Source: Halobacterium salinarum DSM 3754
Lineage (GTDB): Archaea > Halobacteriota > Halobacteria > Halobacteriales > Halobacteriaceae
Assembly (NCBI RefSeq): GCF_008124605.1
Contig: NZ_VRYN01000001.1
Span: forward strand, 236,772-300,771
DNA length: 64,000 nucleotides
Direction: 5' to 3'
Shown: positions 8,626 to 17,077 of the stretch, piece after piece
Layout of the letters: every line of letters starts with the position of its first letter
How positions within the stretch are numbered: position 1 is the first letter of the stretch
The notes under the pieces: generated by a model
Databases searched by the model: none
Told to the model about the DNA's origin: nothing
Seen by the model: only the letters and a program-made list of their open reading frames with translations
Position numbers and translations under genes: made by a program

Positions 8626-9531
8626 TCACGGCGCGCGGTCGTCACCATCGGCTGCCAGCCGTGTGGCACCGTCGCCGATGCGCGTCTGGTAGGCCGACGC
8701 AGCGACCCCCGCCGAATCGAAGCCGTCCACGAGCGCGGCGGCGACGCGCTTGCGGTCGCGCCGACGACAGACCGCCACAACGCCCGGCCCGGAGCCGCTG
8801 ATCGTCACGCCGGTCGCACCGGCGTCGCGGGCGGCCGCGGACGCCGCCTCGTACCCGTCCATGAGTCGGGCACGCGCCGGCGTGACGAGTGCGTCCTCGA
8901 CGCCGCGGCCGACCCGCTGTGGGTCGTTTTCACACATGCCGAGCGTGAGCGTGGCGGCCGACTCCACGGTGGAGACAACGGCCTCCATGGCCGCCGACTC
9001 GGGGACGACGCCGCGCGCATCGCGCGTTGAGACGGTCGTCTCTGGCAGGCAGACCGCAAGCGCGAGGCTGGCGTCGACGTGCTCGATGCCGTCCTCGCGG
9101 ACGATGGTGAACCCACCGAGAATGGCGGGAGCGACGTTGTCGGCATGCGCGACGCCGGACGCCGCCGCCTCCCCCTGGGCGGCCGCGCGAACGAGCGCGT
9201 CGTCGTCGAGCGGGCGGTCGTACAGCTCCGCGAGCGCGACGGTCGCGGCCGCCGCGCTGGCCGCCGACGACCCCAGCCCGGAGGACGGCCGCACGCCCTT
9301 GTTGATGTGGATCGTGGCCGGCGCGTCGAGCGCTGCGGCGACGACGCCGGCGGTGTTCTCCTGTGGGTCGGTGGGCACGTACTGTGCGCCCGCCCCGGTG
9401 ACAGTGATTGTCGTTGTGTCGGCGCGCTCGACTCGAACGACATCGGCGGGCTTCGACAACGCGACCCCGAACACGTCGAACCCGCTGCCGAGATTCGCGC
9501 TCGTCGCGGGCGCACGCACCGTGACAACCAT
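8626..9531 (-). CDS. thrB: Homoserine kinase
   Basis: A 301-residue GHMP kinase that phosphorylates homoserine with ATP in threonine synthesis. The GHMP motifs are in order: MVVTVRAPATSANLGSGFD at the N-terminus, the ATP-binding loop VRPSSGLGSSAASAAAA near residues 80-96, and the C-terminal TGVTISGSGPGVVAV near 240-254. Length fits archaeal ThrB. ATG at 9531 gives the conserved N-terminus; the frame remains open far upstream on this strand, but only as antisense of the divergent FAD oxidoreductase. No other threonine gene is adjacent. Confidence 0.95.
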   Translation of the reverse strand: MVVTVRAPATSANLGSGFDVFGVALSKPADVVRVERADTTTITVTGAGAQYVPTDPQENTAGVVAAALDAPATIHINKGVRPSSGLGSSAASAAAATVALAELYDRPLDDDALVRAAAQGEAAASGVAHADNVAPAILGGFTIVREDGIEHVDASLALAVCLPETTVSTRDARGVVPESAAMEAVVSTVESAATLTLGMCENDPQRVGRGVEDALVTPARARLMDGYEAASAAARDAGATGVTISGSGPGVVAVCRRRDRKRVAAALVDGFDSAGVAASAYQTRIGDGATRLAADGDDRAP

Positions 9532-9651
9532 GCTGGCGTAACGTCGGCTGTGGGCGAGGAAAACGCTGACGGGGGGAACCAACGTCTCACACGGACGGCG
9601 GCGTGGCGGTCGACCGTAACGCTGACCCCGGTTGCCACGCGACCCCAAGGT

Positions 9652-10968
9652 ATGATTGCTATCGTTGGCGGCGGCATCGCTGGCCTCTCGGCTGCGCGAC
9701 GCCTCCAACAACACGGCGTCGACGCCCGCGTGTTCGAGGCGTCGGCCACCGTCGGAGGGCTGGCGGCCACGCACGAAACAGCCGGCGACCCCATCGAAGC
9801 GTTCTACCACCACCTCTCGGCCGCCGAGGAGACCATCATCGACCGCATCGAGGAGCTCGGGCTGGGCGACGACCTCCGGTGGCCCATCGGGAAGAACGCC
9901 TACTACGTGGACGGCACCGTCCACCCGATGGACACGCCCTGGGAGATCCTGGCGTTCCCGCATCTGTCCCTCTACGACACCGCCCGGCTGGCGATGCTGA
10001 CACAGGAACTCGACGTGCGGGGCGGCCTGCCGTCGTTCGACACCTACGAGGACCTGACGGACTTCGAGCACGTCGGCGTCGAACAGTTCCTCTGCGAGCA
10101 CACGACGCGGGGCGTCTACGAGCAGTTCTTCGAGCCGCTGTTGGAAGCGAAGTTCGGGAGCCGGATGGACGACGTGAGCGCGGCGTGGCTGCTGGGCCGC
10201 ATCAAGTTCCGGGGCGAGCGCGACCTGCTGCGCGGCGAGCCGTTGGGCTACCTCGACGGCGGGTTCGGCCGGCTGCTGGACGCGCTCGTTGAGGACGTGG
10301 GCCGCGAACACATCGAAACCGGGGCGCGTGTCACCGCCATCCAGCGCGACGACGCGGGCGATGTCACGGGCGTCACTGTCGACAGCGAGGCGGGCACCGA
10401 GCGCGTCGACGCCGACGGCGTGATCGTGGCGGCGATGCCCACCGTGCTCGAATCCCTGACCGGCTACGAGTGCGACATCACCTTCCAGGGAACCGTCTGC
10501 TCCATCGTTTCGATGGACGAGGCGCTGACGGACACGTACTGGCTGAACATCGCCGACGACGCGCCCTTCGGCGCGCTCATCGAGCACACGAACTTCATCG
10601 ACCCGGCCCGCTACGGCGGCGAACACCTGCTGTACGTCCCGAAGTACGTCCAGAGTCGCGACGACGAGGTGTGGCAGATGAGCGACGAGGAGGTCCGCGA
10701 GCACTGGCTGTCGGGCATCGAGGCGCTGTTCCCCGACTTCGACCGCGAATCGGTGAACTGGGTGGAGACGAACCGGAACCCCCGAACGGCACCGGTCTAC
10801 GAGCGCGGCTACCTCGACATGGTGGTGCCCTACGACCTCGCCAGCGAGGGCCACGACGGCGTCTACTACGCGGGCATGGCGAGCCGCGCGCAGTACCCCG
10901 AGCGGTCGCTGAACGGCGGCATCGTCGCCGGCAACGAAGCCGCCGACCGGATTCTGGACGGCGCGTAG
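9652..10968 (+). CDS. FAD-dependent amine-oxidase/protoporphyrinogen-oxidase-like oxidoreductase
   Basis: A 438-residue flavoprotein starting MIAIVGGGIAGLSAARRL, a textbook dinucleotide-binding GxGxxG fold, followed by VFEASATVGGLAAT (the FAD ribose acidic residue and GG doublet). The C-terminal YYAGMASRAQYPERSLNGGIVAGNEAA completes the FAD site. It resembles the NAD(P)/FAD-dependent protoporphyrinogen oxidase/phytoene-desaturase-like group often found in archaeal surface-polysaccharide regions. The substrate is not determinable here. The ATG at 9652 coincides with the Rossmann start; the longer in-frame extension is antisense to thrB. Confidence 0.85.
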   Translation: MIAIVGGGIAGLSAARRLQQHGVDARVFEASATVGGLAATHETAGDPIEAFYHHLSAAEETIIDRIEELGLGDDLRWPIGKNAYYVDGTVHPMDTPWEILAFPHLSLYDTARLAMLTQELDVRGGLPSFDTYEDLTDFEHVGVEQFLCEHTTRGVYEQFFEPLLEAKFGSRMDDVSAAWLLGRIKFRGERDLLRGEPLGYLDGGFGRLLDALVEDVGREHIETGARVTAIQRDDAGDVTGVTVDSEAGTERVDADGVIVAAMPTVLESLTGYECDITFQGTVCSIVSMDEALTDTYWLNIADDAPFGALIEHTNFIDPARYGGEHLLYVPKYVQSRDDEVWQMSDEEVREHWLSGIEALFPDFDRESVNWVETNRNPRTAPVYERGYLDMVVPYDLASEGHDGVYYAGMASRAQYPERSLNGGIVAGNEAADRILDGA

Positions 10969-11040
10969 TCCCGCTCGGCCGACTGCACGAGCGGCGAACT
11001 CACACTGGTCTTTTTTATCGTCGCTGCCGTCCGCCGCCGT

Positions 11041-11358
11041 ATGGTCCGACGCAGCCCCGACGACGGTCGACTCTCCGAGACGTGGCGGGACGCCCTGTTC
11101 GGCGGCGTCGCGTCGATGCCCGTGACGGCCGCGCTCTACTGGCTGTCCGGTGGCGGCCGCGAGTTCCCGCTGGACGCCGTCGCGGTCGCCGGACTCGTCG
11201 CCGGGTACCTGGCCGCCGGTCGCGCGTTCGTCGTCGGAGCCACCAGCGCGGCCGCAGCGCTCGCGCTCGCGCTCGCCGCAGTCGTCGGCGTCCTCGGCGC
11301 GAGAGTCGGCGGCTGGGTCGCGGCCCGACGCGGCCGACGAGTCGACCACGCCGGGTGA
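11041..11358 (+). CDS. DUF5518-type small membrane protein
   Basis: A 105-residue protein with a short polar N-terminus (MVRRSPDDGRLSETWRDAL), then GGVASMPVTAALYWLS and two long Ala/Gly/Val-rich hydrophobic helices between residues 45 and 90 ending in basic residues. This organisation matches haloarchaeal DUF5518 proteins. Function unknown. An A/T box (TTTTTTATC, 11011-11019) lies about 25 bp before the ATG, consistent with leaderless transcription. Confidence 0.7.
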   Translation: MVRRSPDDGRLSETWRDALFGGVASMPVTAALYWLSGGGREFPLDAVAVAGLVAGYLAAGRAFVVGATSAAAALALALAAVVGVLGARVGGWVAARRGRRVDHAG

Positions 11359-11383
11359 GCGCCGATTCCGCGGGGTGTGCCGG

Positions 11384-11611
11384 CTACCCGTCTTCGGCGA
11401 GCGCGTGGTGGTAGTCGAGCGTGCGGTACGCCACGTACAGAACCGCGTTCAGGACACCGACGAAGCCGAACACGACATCGAGCCCGGGGAACGCCGTGAG
11501 GCCGTACCGGAAGAACCAGGTCAACACACCCCAGACGAGGAGGATGCCGGCGATGCGAGCACCGTCTTCGAGGTACGTCGTGACGGTCTCCGGGGAGGGC
11601 GGGGCTGTCAC
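11384..11611 (-). CDS. Small two-helix membrane protein, unknown function
   Basis: About 75 residues from GTG at 11611 (VTAPPSPETVTTYLEDGARIAGI), with hydrophobic helices IAGILLVWGVLTWFF and VFGFVGVLNAVLYVAY and an acidic tail. I chose the GTG because an AGCTAAGTGG box lies about 24 bp upstream, the usual spacing for leaderless haloarchaeal starts. An in-frame ATG at 11698 would add a 29-residue basic extension. No family recognised; small proteins of this type are common in haloarchaea. It is convergent with the DUF5518 gene. Confidence 0.6.
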   Translation of the reverse strand: MTAPPSPETVTTYLEDGARIAGILLVWGVLTWFFRYGLTAFPGLDVVFGFVGVLNAVLYVAYRTLDYHHALAEDG

Positions 11612-11730
11612 GTCAGGCTGGTCGCCCGAACCCCACTTAGCTCTGGTGGCTTCGACACGGCTGACCGGCGACAGCGCCGGTGGCTTCGAGGTCGTCACGA
11701 CCCCCAGCCCGGTCGGGCGGCGGTGCTCGA

Positions 11731-12303
11731 CTACTCGGCGAACGGGCTGTCCTCGGGGTCGACGTCGTCGGGTTCGTCGACACCGCCCTTCTGGATGCCG
11801 TCGTCGGTTTCGACGTACACGTCGTCCTCGAAGCCGGCGGCGGCGTTCTCGAAGTCGGCGTCGGCGAGCTTCTCAGGGGTTGCCGGGGCGTCCGGGATGC
11901 CGTCGGCCGGCTGGAACGCGCCCAGCGGGTTGTCGATGGTGATGTCGTGCTCGTCGAAGAAGTCGGCGTGGCGGTCGTAATGGTCGCGGAGCTCGTCGCC
12001 GGGGAACTCCATCATCTCCGTCCAGCCGTGGTTGTAGAAGTCGAAGTTGGCGACGATATGCGTGATCTCTCGGGCCTGGGCCTCCGGAAGCCCGGACTGC
12101 AACGCGACGAGATACATCTCCATCGACGCGTCGAAGAACCCATCGAGGTGGGCTTCCCGCTCGTCGCGGCGCGCCTCGGTCGCCTTATCGAGGAAGATGC
12201 TCGTGTGGATGTCGACGAGCTTGTCGTGGACGACGTCGCGCAATCCCGGCACTTCAAGCGCCTTCTGTGAGGCGAAATGGCGAAGGTTCTGGCGGAGCTT
12301 CAT
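11731..12303 (-). CDS. DUF6149-like conserved haloarchaeal protein
   Basis: A 190-residue soluble, very acidic, mostly helical protein beginning MKLRQNLRHFASQKALEVPG. Two thirds is predicted helix (KLVDIHTSIFLDKATEARRDER, FFDASMEMYLVALQSG), and the tail is a disordered acidic segment ending DPEDSPFAE. It resembles haloarchaeal DUF6149 proteins of unknown role. The start at 12303 gives the conserved N-terminus; the frame extends to 12411 but that stretch overlaps another frame. No catalytic motif is visible. Confidence 0.7.
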   Translation of the reverse strand: MKLRQNLRHFASQKALEVPGLRDVVHDKLVDIHTSIFLDKATEARRDEREAHLDGFFDASMEMYLVALQSGLPEAQAREITHIVANFDFYNHGWTEMMEFPGDELRDHYDRHADFFDEHDITIDNPLGAFQPADGIPDAPATPEKLADADFENAAAGFEDDVYVETDDGIQKGGVDEPDDVDPEDSPFAE

Positions 12304-12358
12304 GCACGCCTGTACGGCGGCCGGACTCAAGAACGTCCCGACACCGGTGGCCGCGCGG

Positions 12359-12550
12359 TCACTCGACGTACGCCACGTCGGCGTCGCGGGTGGGTTCGGC
12401 GAACGGCACACGGGTGACTTCCTTGAGGTATGTCACCCGTAACAGTCCTGGCGTGCTGGTTGGTTGCACAACGGGATCGGCTTCCGCTGGACACGGCAGG
12501 CTGTCGCCGGCGCGAACGAGTGTGGAGACGAGACGATAATCCTGTGACAT
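12359..12550 (-). CDS. Hypothetical small protein
   Basis: A possible 63-residue protein, MSQDYRLVSTLVRAGDSL to DADVAYVE, with balanced composition and a strand-rich, acidic-ended sequence more like a real protein than an antisense artefact. It sits between the DUF6149-like and Hsp20 genes on the same strand. I see no convincing A/T promoter box at the expected distance, and no family is recognised, so it could be a non-coding open frame. Confidence 0.42.
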   Translation of the reverse strand: MSQDYRLVSTLVRAGDSLPCPAEADPVVQPTSTPGLLRVTYLKEVTRVPFAEPTRDADVAYVE

Positions 12551-12688
12551 CGGTACTCAGTAGGCCCGCGGTGACCGCGGCACCTAGCCCTACCCCCCAT
12601 ACGTGGTCAGTCACAAAGACCGTTTCGGGTCCCGGGGGATCGTGGCACGGTCGCCCGGAAAAAACGCGGCGTGTGGTCGGCTGGCTGG

Positions 12689-13204
12689 CTACTGGAAGGC
12701 GATCTCGTGTTGGCGCTCGGCCTCGTCTTTCGGCACAGTGACGTGACAGACGCCGTCGACGTGCTCGGCCGTTGCCTCCCCGGGATCGATGTAGTTGGGG
12801 AGCGTGATGGCGCGCTCAAGGCGATCCGGGCATTCCCGGAGCAACACGTTGTCGTCGCCCTCGATCCCCATCTGTGGGTCGTTCGAACGCTCGGCGGTCA
12901 CGTAGAGGTTGCTCGCGTCGGCCTGGACCGTGATCTCGTCCTTGGAGAACCCCGGGACTTCGATCATCACGACGACCTCCGCCTCGGATTCGATGACGTC
13001 GACGTTGGGCGTGGCGGCGGGCGGTTGCTGGTCGATGGTGGCAGCCTGGCGCTGGCTGGCCCCGTCCTGCACCGGCTGCTGTTGGGGCATCTGGGGCTGC
13101 TGGCGGGGCATTCCCGCCGCGCCGACCGGTGCGGCCTGTTCGGGCGCGCTCCAGGTGGCGGCTGCACGCGGCGCGTCGTTGACGAGTCGGGGGTCGTAGC
13201 TCAT
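12689..13204 (-). CDS. Hsp20/alpha-crystallin small heat-shock protein with Q-rich N-terminus
   Basis: A 171-residue protein. The first 60 residues are Gln/Pro/Ala-rich (MPRQQPQMPQQQPVQDG). Residues about 68-165 form an alpha-crystallin domain: VDVIESEAEVVVMIEVPGF, DEITVQADASNLYVTAER, ERAITLPNYIDPGEATAEH and DGVCHVTVPK. Such proteins are ATP-independent holdases that bind unfolding clients. Its ATG overlaps the stop of the upstream Q/P-rich gene by 4 nt (13201-13204), so the two are translationally coupled, and the Q-rich N-terminal arm resembles the upstream protein. This suggests the two interact. Confidence 0.88.
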   Translation of the reverse strand: MSYDPRLVNDAPRAAATWSAPEQAAPVGAAGMPRQQPQMPQQQPVQDGASQRQAATIDQQPPAATPNVDVIESEAEVVVMIEVPGFSKDEITVQADASNLYVTAERSNDPQMGIEGDDNVLLRECPDRLERAITLPNYIDPGEATAEHVDGVCHVTVPKDEAERQHEIAFQ

Positions 13205-14022
13205 TGGATTTCGGTGGTCGCGGACTCCGGCTGGCTCACTGGCTGGGGCGCGTCGGCGACGGACTCCGAACGGATCGGCTGGCTGTCAGCCGACCCCATC
13301 AGCTGTGGCTGGTGGCGCGACTGGGCGCTGCCGAGCGCAACGTCGAGTCGCGGAACGGCCTGTGAGAGCTGCTGGGTGGTGAGACCGAGCCGGCGCGCGA
13401 GCGTCTCCACCAGCAGTTTCGTGTTCGCTGATTCGACGGACTGCTGGGGCTGGCCGCGCATCGACGGGGCGCTTGCCGGTGCGGTGAACTGGCTGGCGGG
13501 TGCCTGCTGGGCGGGCTGGGACTGCGACATCGGGGACTGCTCGAACGCCGGCCGCTGGGGCTGGGCGCTGGGCTGCTGGATCGCAGGCTGGCTGAACGCC
13601 GACTGCGCGGGCTGTCGGAACTGTGGCTGGCGCGGCTGCGACTGCTGGGCCTGCCAGGTACTGGGGGTCCGCTGCGCGTTCGGGTTGGCGGCGGCTGACT
13701 GGGCAGGGATCGAGCGCGCCGGCTGTGCGGATGGCTGCTGGGCATAAGGCTGCCGTGGCGCTGCCATCTTCGAGTTCGGGGCGCGTTCGGCCGGCGGCTG
13801 CTGGCGGGGCTGCTTGTATGCCTGTTGTGCGGGCTGCTGTGCGGCGGGCTGTTGCTGGGCTACCGGCTGCGGGCGGGCCATGGGCTGCTGTTGGGCGATG
13901 GACTGCTGTGCCGGTTGCTGTTGGCGGACCGTTCCGGACTGGGCGTATCGTGCGTCGACCGGGCGTGCGCGCTGTTGGGCTGTCGATAGCTGCTGCTGGC
14001 GGAATCCTGACTGGTCCTGCAT
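13201..14022 (-). CDS. Gln/Pro/Ala-rich low-complexity protein co-expressed with Hsp20
   Basis: A 273-residue protein from ATG at 14022 (MQDQSGFRQQQLSTAQQ). Most of it is irregular repeats of Q, P, A, S and R, such as QQPAQQSIAQQQPMARP, with very few Asp/Glu, the opposite of a normal acidic haloarchaeal protein. A short more ordered segment near residues 195-232 (NTKLLVETLARRLGLTTQQL) could be a helical docking domain. It is the first gene of a two-gene unit with Hsp20. A low-complexity partner or condensate-forming scaffold is plausible but unproven. Its length in a clean frame and the tight coupling argue that it is expressed. Confidence 0.72.
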   Translation of the reverse strand: MQDQSGFRQQQLSTAQQRARPVDARYAQSGTVRQQQPAQQSIAQQQPMARPQPVAQQQPAAQQPAQQAYKQPRQQPPAERAPNSKMAAPRQPYAQQPSAQPARSIPAQSAAANPNAQRTPSTWQAQQSQPRQPQFRQPAQSAFSQPAIQQPSAQPQRPAFEQSPMSQSQPAQQAPASQFTAPASAPSMRGQPQQSVESANTKLLVETLARRLGLTTQQLSQAVPRLDVALGSAQSRHQPQLMGSADSQPIRSESVADAPQPVSQPESATTEIQ

Positions 14023-14073
14023 TGGTGGTCCGTCTCCGGTGTGGAGACATGCGGACTGTCGTCGGGACAGGTA

Positions 14074-14095
14074 ATAAACTAGCATTATAGTTTAT
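14074..14095. promoter_or_regulatory. Inverted repeat overlapping the promoter of the Q-rich/Hsp20 operon
   Basis: ATAAACTA at 14074-14081 and TAGTTTAT at 14088-14095 are perfect inverted 8-bp arms separated by 6 bp. On the leftward strand TTTATTA (14078-14072) would be the TATA-like box, giving transcription about 26 bp before the ATG at 14022. The repeat therefore covers the box and is a candidate operator, for instance for a stress regulator. This is inference from position and symmetry. Confidence 0.5.
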
Positions 14096-14334
14096 CTGAA
14101 TTATGCGCAGGAATCGACACCAGAGTGCAGAACTGGCGGTATAGAGGGCGTGGGAACGCTATATAGCGGTCGGATGGGCGGCGTGTTCCCCGTGACCCCA
14201 TCCGGCGGAACGGCGAGGCGGCGGTGTCGTGTGCTGGCGCTGCGGCGTGGGACTGCTGGGGCGACGATACGGCGGAATTCCGGCCGGCGAGGAGATGGCA
14301 ACCCACATTAACCCTGGAGGCGTGACCCCCCAGT

Positions 14335-15588
14335 ATGAGCGCATCGTACGTGATCATTGGAGACGGCATCGCGGGCAGCTCCGCCGCCGAAGCCATCCAC
14401 GAGGAGGCTCCGGACGCCGACATCACTGTCCTCACAGACGAAGGGGAGACGTTGTACAACCGGATTCTCATCAAGGAGTACGCGAAGGGCAAGCTCCCGG
14501 AGGCCCCGATCAGCATTCACGATCCGGAGTGGTACGACGAGCGCGACATCGACATCCAGTTGAACACGCTGGTCACCCGGATCAACCCGGACGCCCACAC
14601 GGTCGAAACCCACGAGGGCACCGAGATCGAGTACGACAAGCTGCTGGTGGCGGCGGGGGGCACGCCCAACGACCTCCCCGTCGAGAACGCCGACGCCGAC
14701 GGCGTCCATCACTTCTGGACGTTCGAGGACGCGCGCCGCATCCGGGAGCACGCCGAGGCGGCCGACACCGGGGTTGTGGTCGGTGCGGGCCTGCTTGGGA
14801 TCGACCTGGCGGCGATCTGTGGTGGCCAGGACGTCGACGCCAAGTATCTGATGCGGGGGAACCGCTGGTGGCGGTACGCGCTCAGCGAGGCGGGCGCGGA
14901 GATCATCCACGAGGGGCTCCGCGAGAAGGGCGTCGAGCCCGTCTTCGAGTCCGGCGTGGATCACTTCGAGGTCGACGACGACGGCGCACTCGCGGCCGCC
15001 GTCGACGGGAACGGCGTCCGCCACGACGCCGACTTCGCCGGGGTGGCTATCGGCCTGGATTTCAACGTGGAGATCCTCCAGGACACGGACGCGACCATCG
15101 AGAACGGCGTCCACGTCGACGAGTACATGCGGACCGAGGTGGACGACATCTACGCGGCCGGCGACATCACACAGTACTGGGACACGATCCTCGACGAGCG
15201 CGCGCAGAACGGGTCGTGGGGGTCCGCGAAGCAGCAGGGTGCGCTCGCGGGGCGGACGATGCTGGCTGACAGCGGCCACGACGTGGAGATCGAGCCGTTC
15301 CGCTGGGTGTCGTCGTACTCGATCACGCACTTCGACTTCCCGTTCCTCTCGTTTGGCTTCCCGACGATCGGCGACGAGACCTGCGAGCGGTCCTACGGGG
15401 ACAACGAGTGGCGGCGGCTGGCGTTCAAGGACGGCCAGCTCGTCGGCGGCGTTCTGATCGGGAACCTGGCACCGCAGTCGAAGTACAAGCAGCTCATCAA
15501 GGAGGAGGCGGTCGTGGCGGACCAACAGGACGTGTTGCTCCAGGACAACTTCGAGATGGACGAGCTCGGCGCGGCGACACAGCAGTAG
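14335..15588 (+). CDS. FAD-dependent NAD(P)-linked oxidoreductase
   Basis: A 417-residue pyridine-nucleotide-disulfide-type flavoprotein. It starts with the FAD site YVIIGDGIAGSSAAEAI, has LLVAAGGTPNDLP after the first domain, a second Rossmann glycine motif GVVVGAGLLGIDLAAI for NAD(P)H near residue 145, and the FAD-closing DDIYAAGDITQYWD near 265-278. No CxxxxC disulfide is present, so it is not a lipoamide-dehydrogenase type; it is closer to nitrite-reductase-like or ferredoxin-reductase-like members. ATTAACC at 14304-14310 lies about 27 bp before the ATG, indicating a leaderless transcript. Confidence 0.85.
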   Translation: MSASYVIIGDGIAGSSAAEAIHEEAPDADITVLTDEGETLYNRILIKEYAKGKLPEAPISIHDPEWYDERDIDIQLNTLVTRINPDAHTVETHEGTEIEYDKLLVAAGGTPNDLPVENADADGVHHFWTFEDARRIREHAEAADTGVVVGAGLLGIDLAAICGGQDVDAKYLMRGNRWWRYALSEAGAEIIHEGLREKGVEPVFESGVDHFEVDDDGALAAAVDGNGVRHDADFAGVAIGLDFNVEILQDTDATIENGVHVDEYMRTEVDDIYAAGDITQYWDTILDERAQNGSWGSAKQQGALAGRTMLADSGHDVEIEPFRWVSSYSITHFDFPFLSFGFPTIGDETCERSYGDNEWRRLAFKDGQLVGGVLIGNLAPQSKYKQLIKEEAVVADQQDVLLQDNFEMDELGAATQQ

Positions 15589-15715
15589 CGGGCGTCGCCG
15601 GTGCTGTGTCGTGTCCGACGGGGCGTTTCTGTGTGGCGGATGGCGTGTGAACGGCCAATAGAGTTAAGTCATTGAACTATGTATGGTAACTTGGCACACG
15701 CGTGCCGGTGACCGG

Positions 15716-15949
15716 ATGAATCCAACGATCCACGCCACGAAAGCCGAGTCCCCCGGTGCAGCCGCCACCGACGGCGGTACGCACGCACCCGTTCGGGACT
15801 TCGACGAACTGGACGACCACGCACAGGACACGCTGCACGAGGCCGCCACAGGCGGCGCGGTCCACCTCGACGACGACGACGCAGCGGCGTTCACGGACGG
15901 CGAGGTCGTACGGTTCACCAGCTACTACCGGATCACCGTCGCGCGCTGA
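15716..15949 (+). CDS. Small conserved haloarchaeal protein, unknown function
   Basis: A 77-residue acidic protein (MNPTIHATKAESPGAAATDG to FTSYYRITVAR), with a FDELDDHAQDTLHEAATGG helix and a DDAAAFTDGEVVRFTSYYRI strand motif seen in other small haloarchaeal proteins. The ATG at 15716 is preceded by GGTGA, a Shine-Dalgarno-like stretch 5 nt away, and lies downstream of the GTTAAGT box at 15663-15669. An in-frame ATG at 15683 would fall too close to that box. No function known. Confidence 0.6.
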   Translation: MNPTIHATKAESPGAAATDGGTHAPVRDFDELDDHAQDTLHEAATGGAVHLDDDDAAAFTDGEVVRFTSYYRITVAR

Positions 15950-16014
15950 CTGGTCCGAGCCACACCCCTACCCCAACCGAAGCCGTTTTTCCCGTCCGCA
16001 CCCCATTCCCCGGC

Positions 16015-16434
16015 ATGAGCCAATCCGGCGGGAGCACGGACATGACACTCGCCTTCGAGCTGTCTGCACTCAAGCAGCTCGCCAAACCCGGGACCGCGTT
16101 CGCCGGCGCTCGCCAGTGGACCGAGTACGTCGGCGTGGTCTCCGACGAGCCGACCTACGTCGTCACCAACTTCACCCGCAAGCGGCGCATCCGTCAGGAC
16201 TTCTTCTCCGGGCCGAAGAGCCGCGCCGACAGCCTCCAGTCGGTCAAAGAGCAGTTCGACACGGAGCGACACGTTTTCGTCGGGATCGACGACGAGGACC
16301 GCGAGCTCGCCGAGCGGGTCGACTGGGAGTATCTCACCCTGGAGGCCGCCGCGGAGAACGCCGACTGGGAGATCGCCGAGGCAGACGAGCCCGACCCGAT
16401 GCCCGACGAGCCCGAGCGCGACGACTGGCCGTAG
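16015..16434 (+). CDS. Conserved haloarchaeal protein, DUF7124-like
   Basis: A 139-residue protein with a conserved core MTLAFELSALKQLAKPGTAF, WTEYVGVVSDEPTYVVTNF and RIRQDFFSGPKSRADSL, followed by a proline/acid-rich tail. The pattern matches a haloarchaea-restricted family that I associate with DUF7124; the label should be checked. CGTTTTT near 15983-15989 precedes the ATG by about 28 bp. No catalytic motif is evident. Confidence 0.65.
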   Translation: MSQSGGSTDMTLAFELSALKQLAKPGTAFAGARQWTEYVGVVSDEPTYVVTNFTRKRRIRQDFFSGPKSRADSLQSVKEQFDTERHVFVGIDDEDRELAERVDWEYLTLEAAAENADWEIAEADEPDPMPDEPERDDWP

Positions 16435-16491
16435 CCCCTGTCCGGGCGCGGTCCGCGGCGCTTATTCGGTGCCGACGCCAACACCCACACG

Positions 16492-17040
16492 ATGACGGAG
16501 CCACGCGTCCCCGGAACGGAGCAAGCCGACGACGACTGGGTGGACCTGCCGTGTGGTGAACAAGCGCACATGAAGGATTTCGACATGGGGATGCGGAACT
16601 ACGCGTGTGCGTGTGGCGACACACACGCCGTCGTGATGGATATGCATCCGCCGTCGCGGTGGGTGCCAGAATCCATCGTGGACGTGCTCAAGGACGCCGT
16701 TGAGCCGGCTGACGGCGACGACTTCGAGGAGTTCGGCACCCCGCACTTGATGGGGGCCGTGCTCGAAGAGCTGCCCGAGGATATCACCGCTATCGACGCC
16801 AGCGAGAACGGCAGCGTTGGGTACGCGATGTGTTGGGTGACGGACCTCGACGCCCGCGAACTCCACCGGGTCGTCGTCGAGCTCGTCGTGGAGCTGATGG
16901 ACCACGCCGTCAGCCACGCTGAGGTGGAGTCCTCGAAGACGGAGTTCCAGGAGCAACTGGAGGCGTTCGACGTCGAGGAGTTCGTGGCCATCTACCGCGA
17001 GCAGCGGGACTTCGAGGACGAGTACGACACGGCGGTCTGA
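16492..17040 (+). CDS. DUF5815-like protein with Cys-rich segment
   Basis: A 182-residue acidic protein. Near the N-terminus it has LPCGEQAHMKDFDMGMRNYACACGDTHAV in segments, with cysteines at about residues 21, 39 and 41 plus histidines that could form a metal site. The remainder is helical (ELHRVVVELVVELMDHAVSH). It resembles haloarchaeal DUF5815 proteins of unknown function. A CTTATTC box at 16460-16466 lies about 28 bp before the ATG. It follows the DUF7124-like gene in the same direction. Confidence 0.65.
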   Translation: MTEPRVPGTEQADDDWVDLPCGEQAHMKDFDMGMRNYACACGDTHAVVMDMHPPSRWVPESIVDVLKDAVEPADGDDFEEFGTPHLMGAVLEELPEDITAIDASENGSVGYAMCWVTDLDARELHRVVVELVVELMDHAVSHAEVESSKTEFQEQLEAFDVEEFVAIYREQRDFEDEYDTAV

Positions 17041-17077
17041 GCCGCTGCTCTCGTCGCCGTCGGTGCCAGTCAGCCGG

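Noticed and set aside
9532-11349. Very long leftward open frame continuing upstream of thrB
   Set aside because: It is antisense to the FAD oxidoreductase. The ThrB N-terminus is at 9531 and the extension has no conserved motif. High-GC DNA commonly leaves such frames open.
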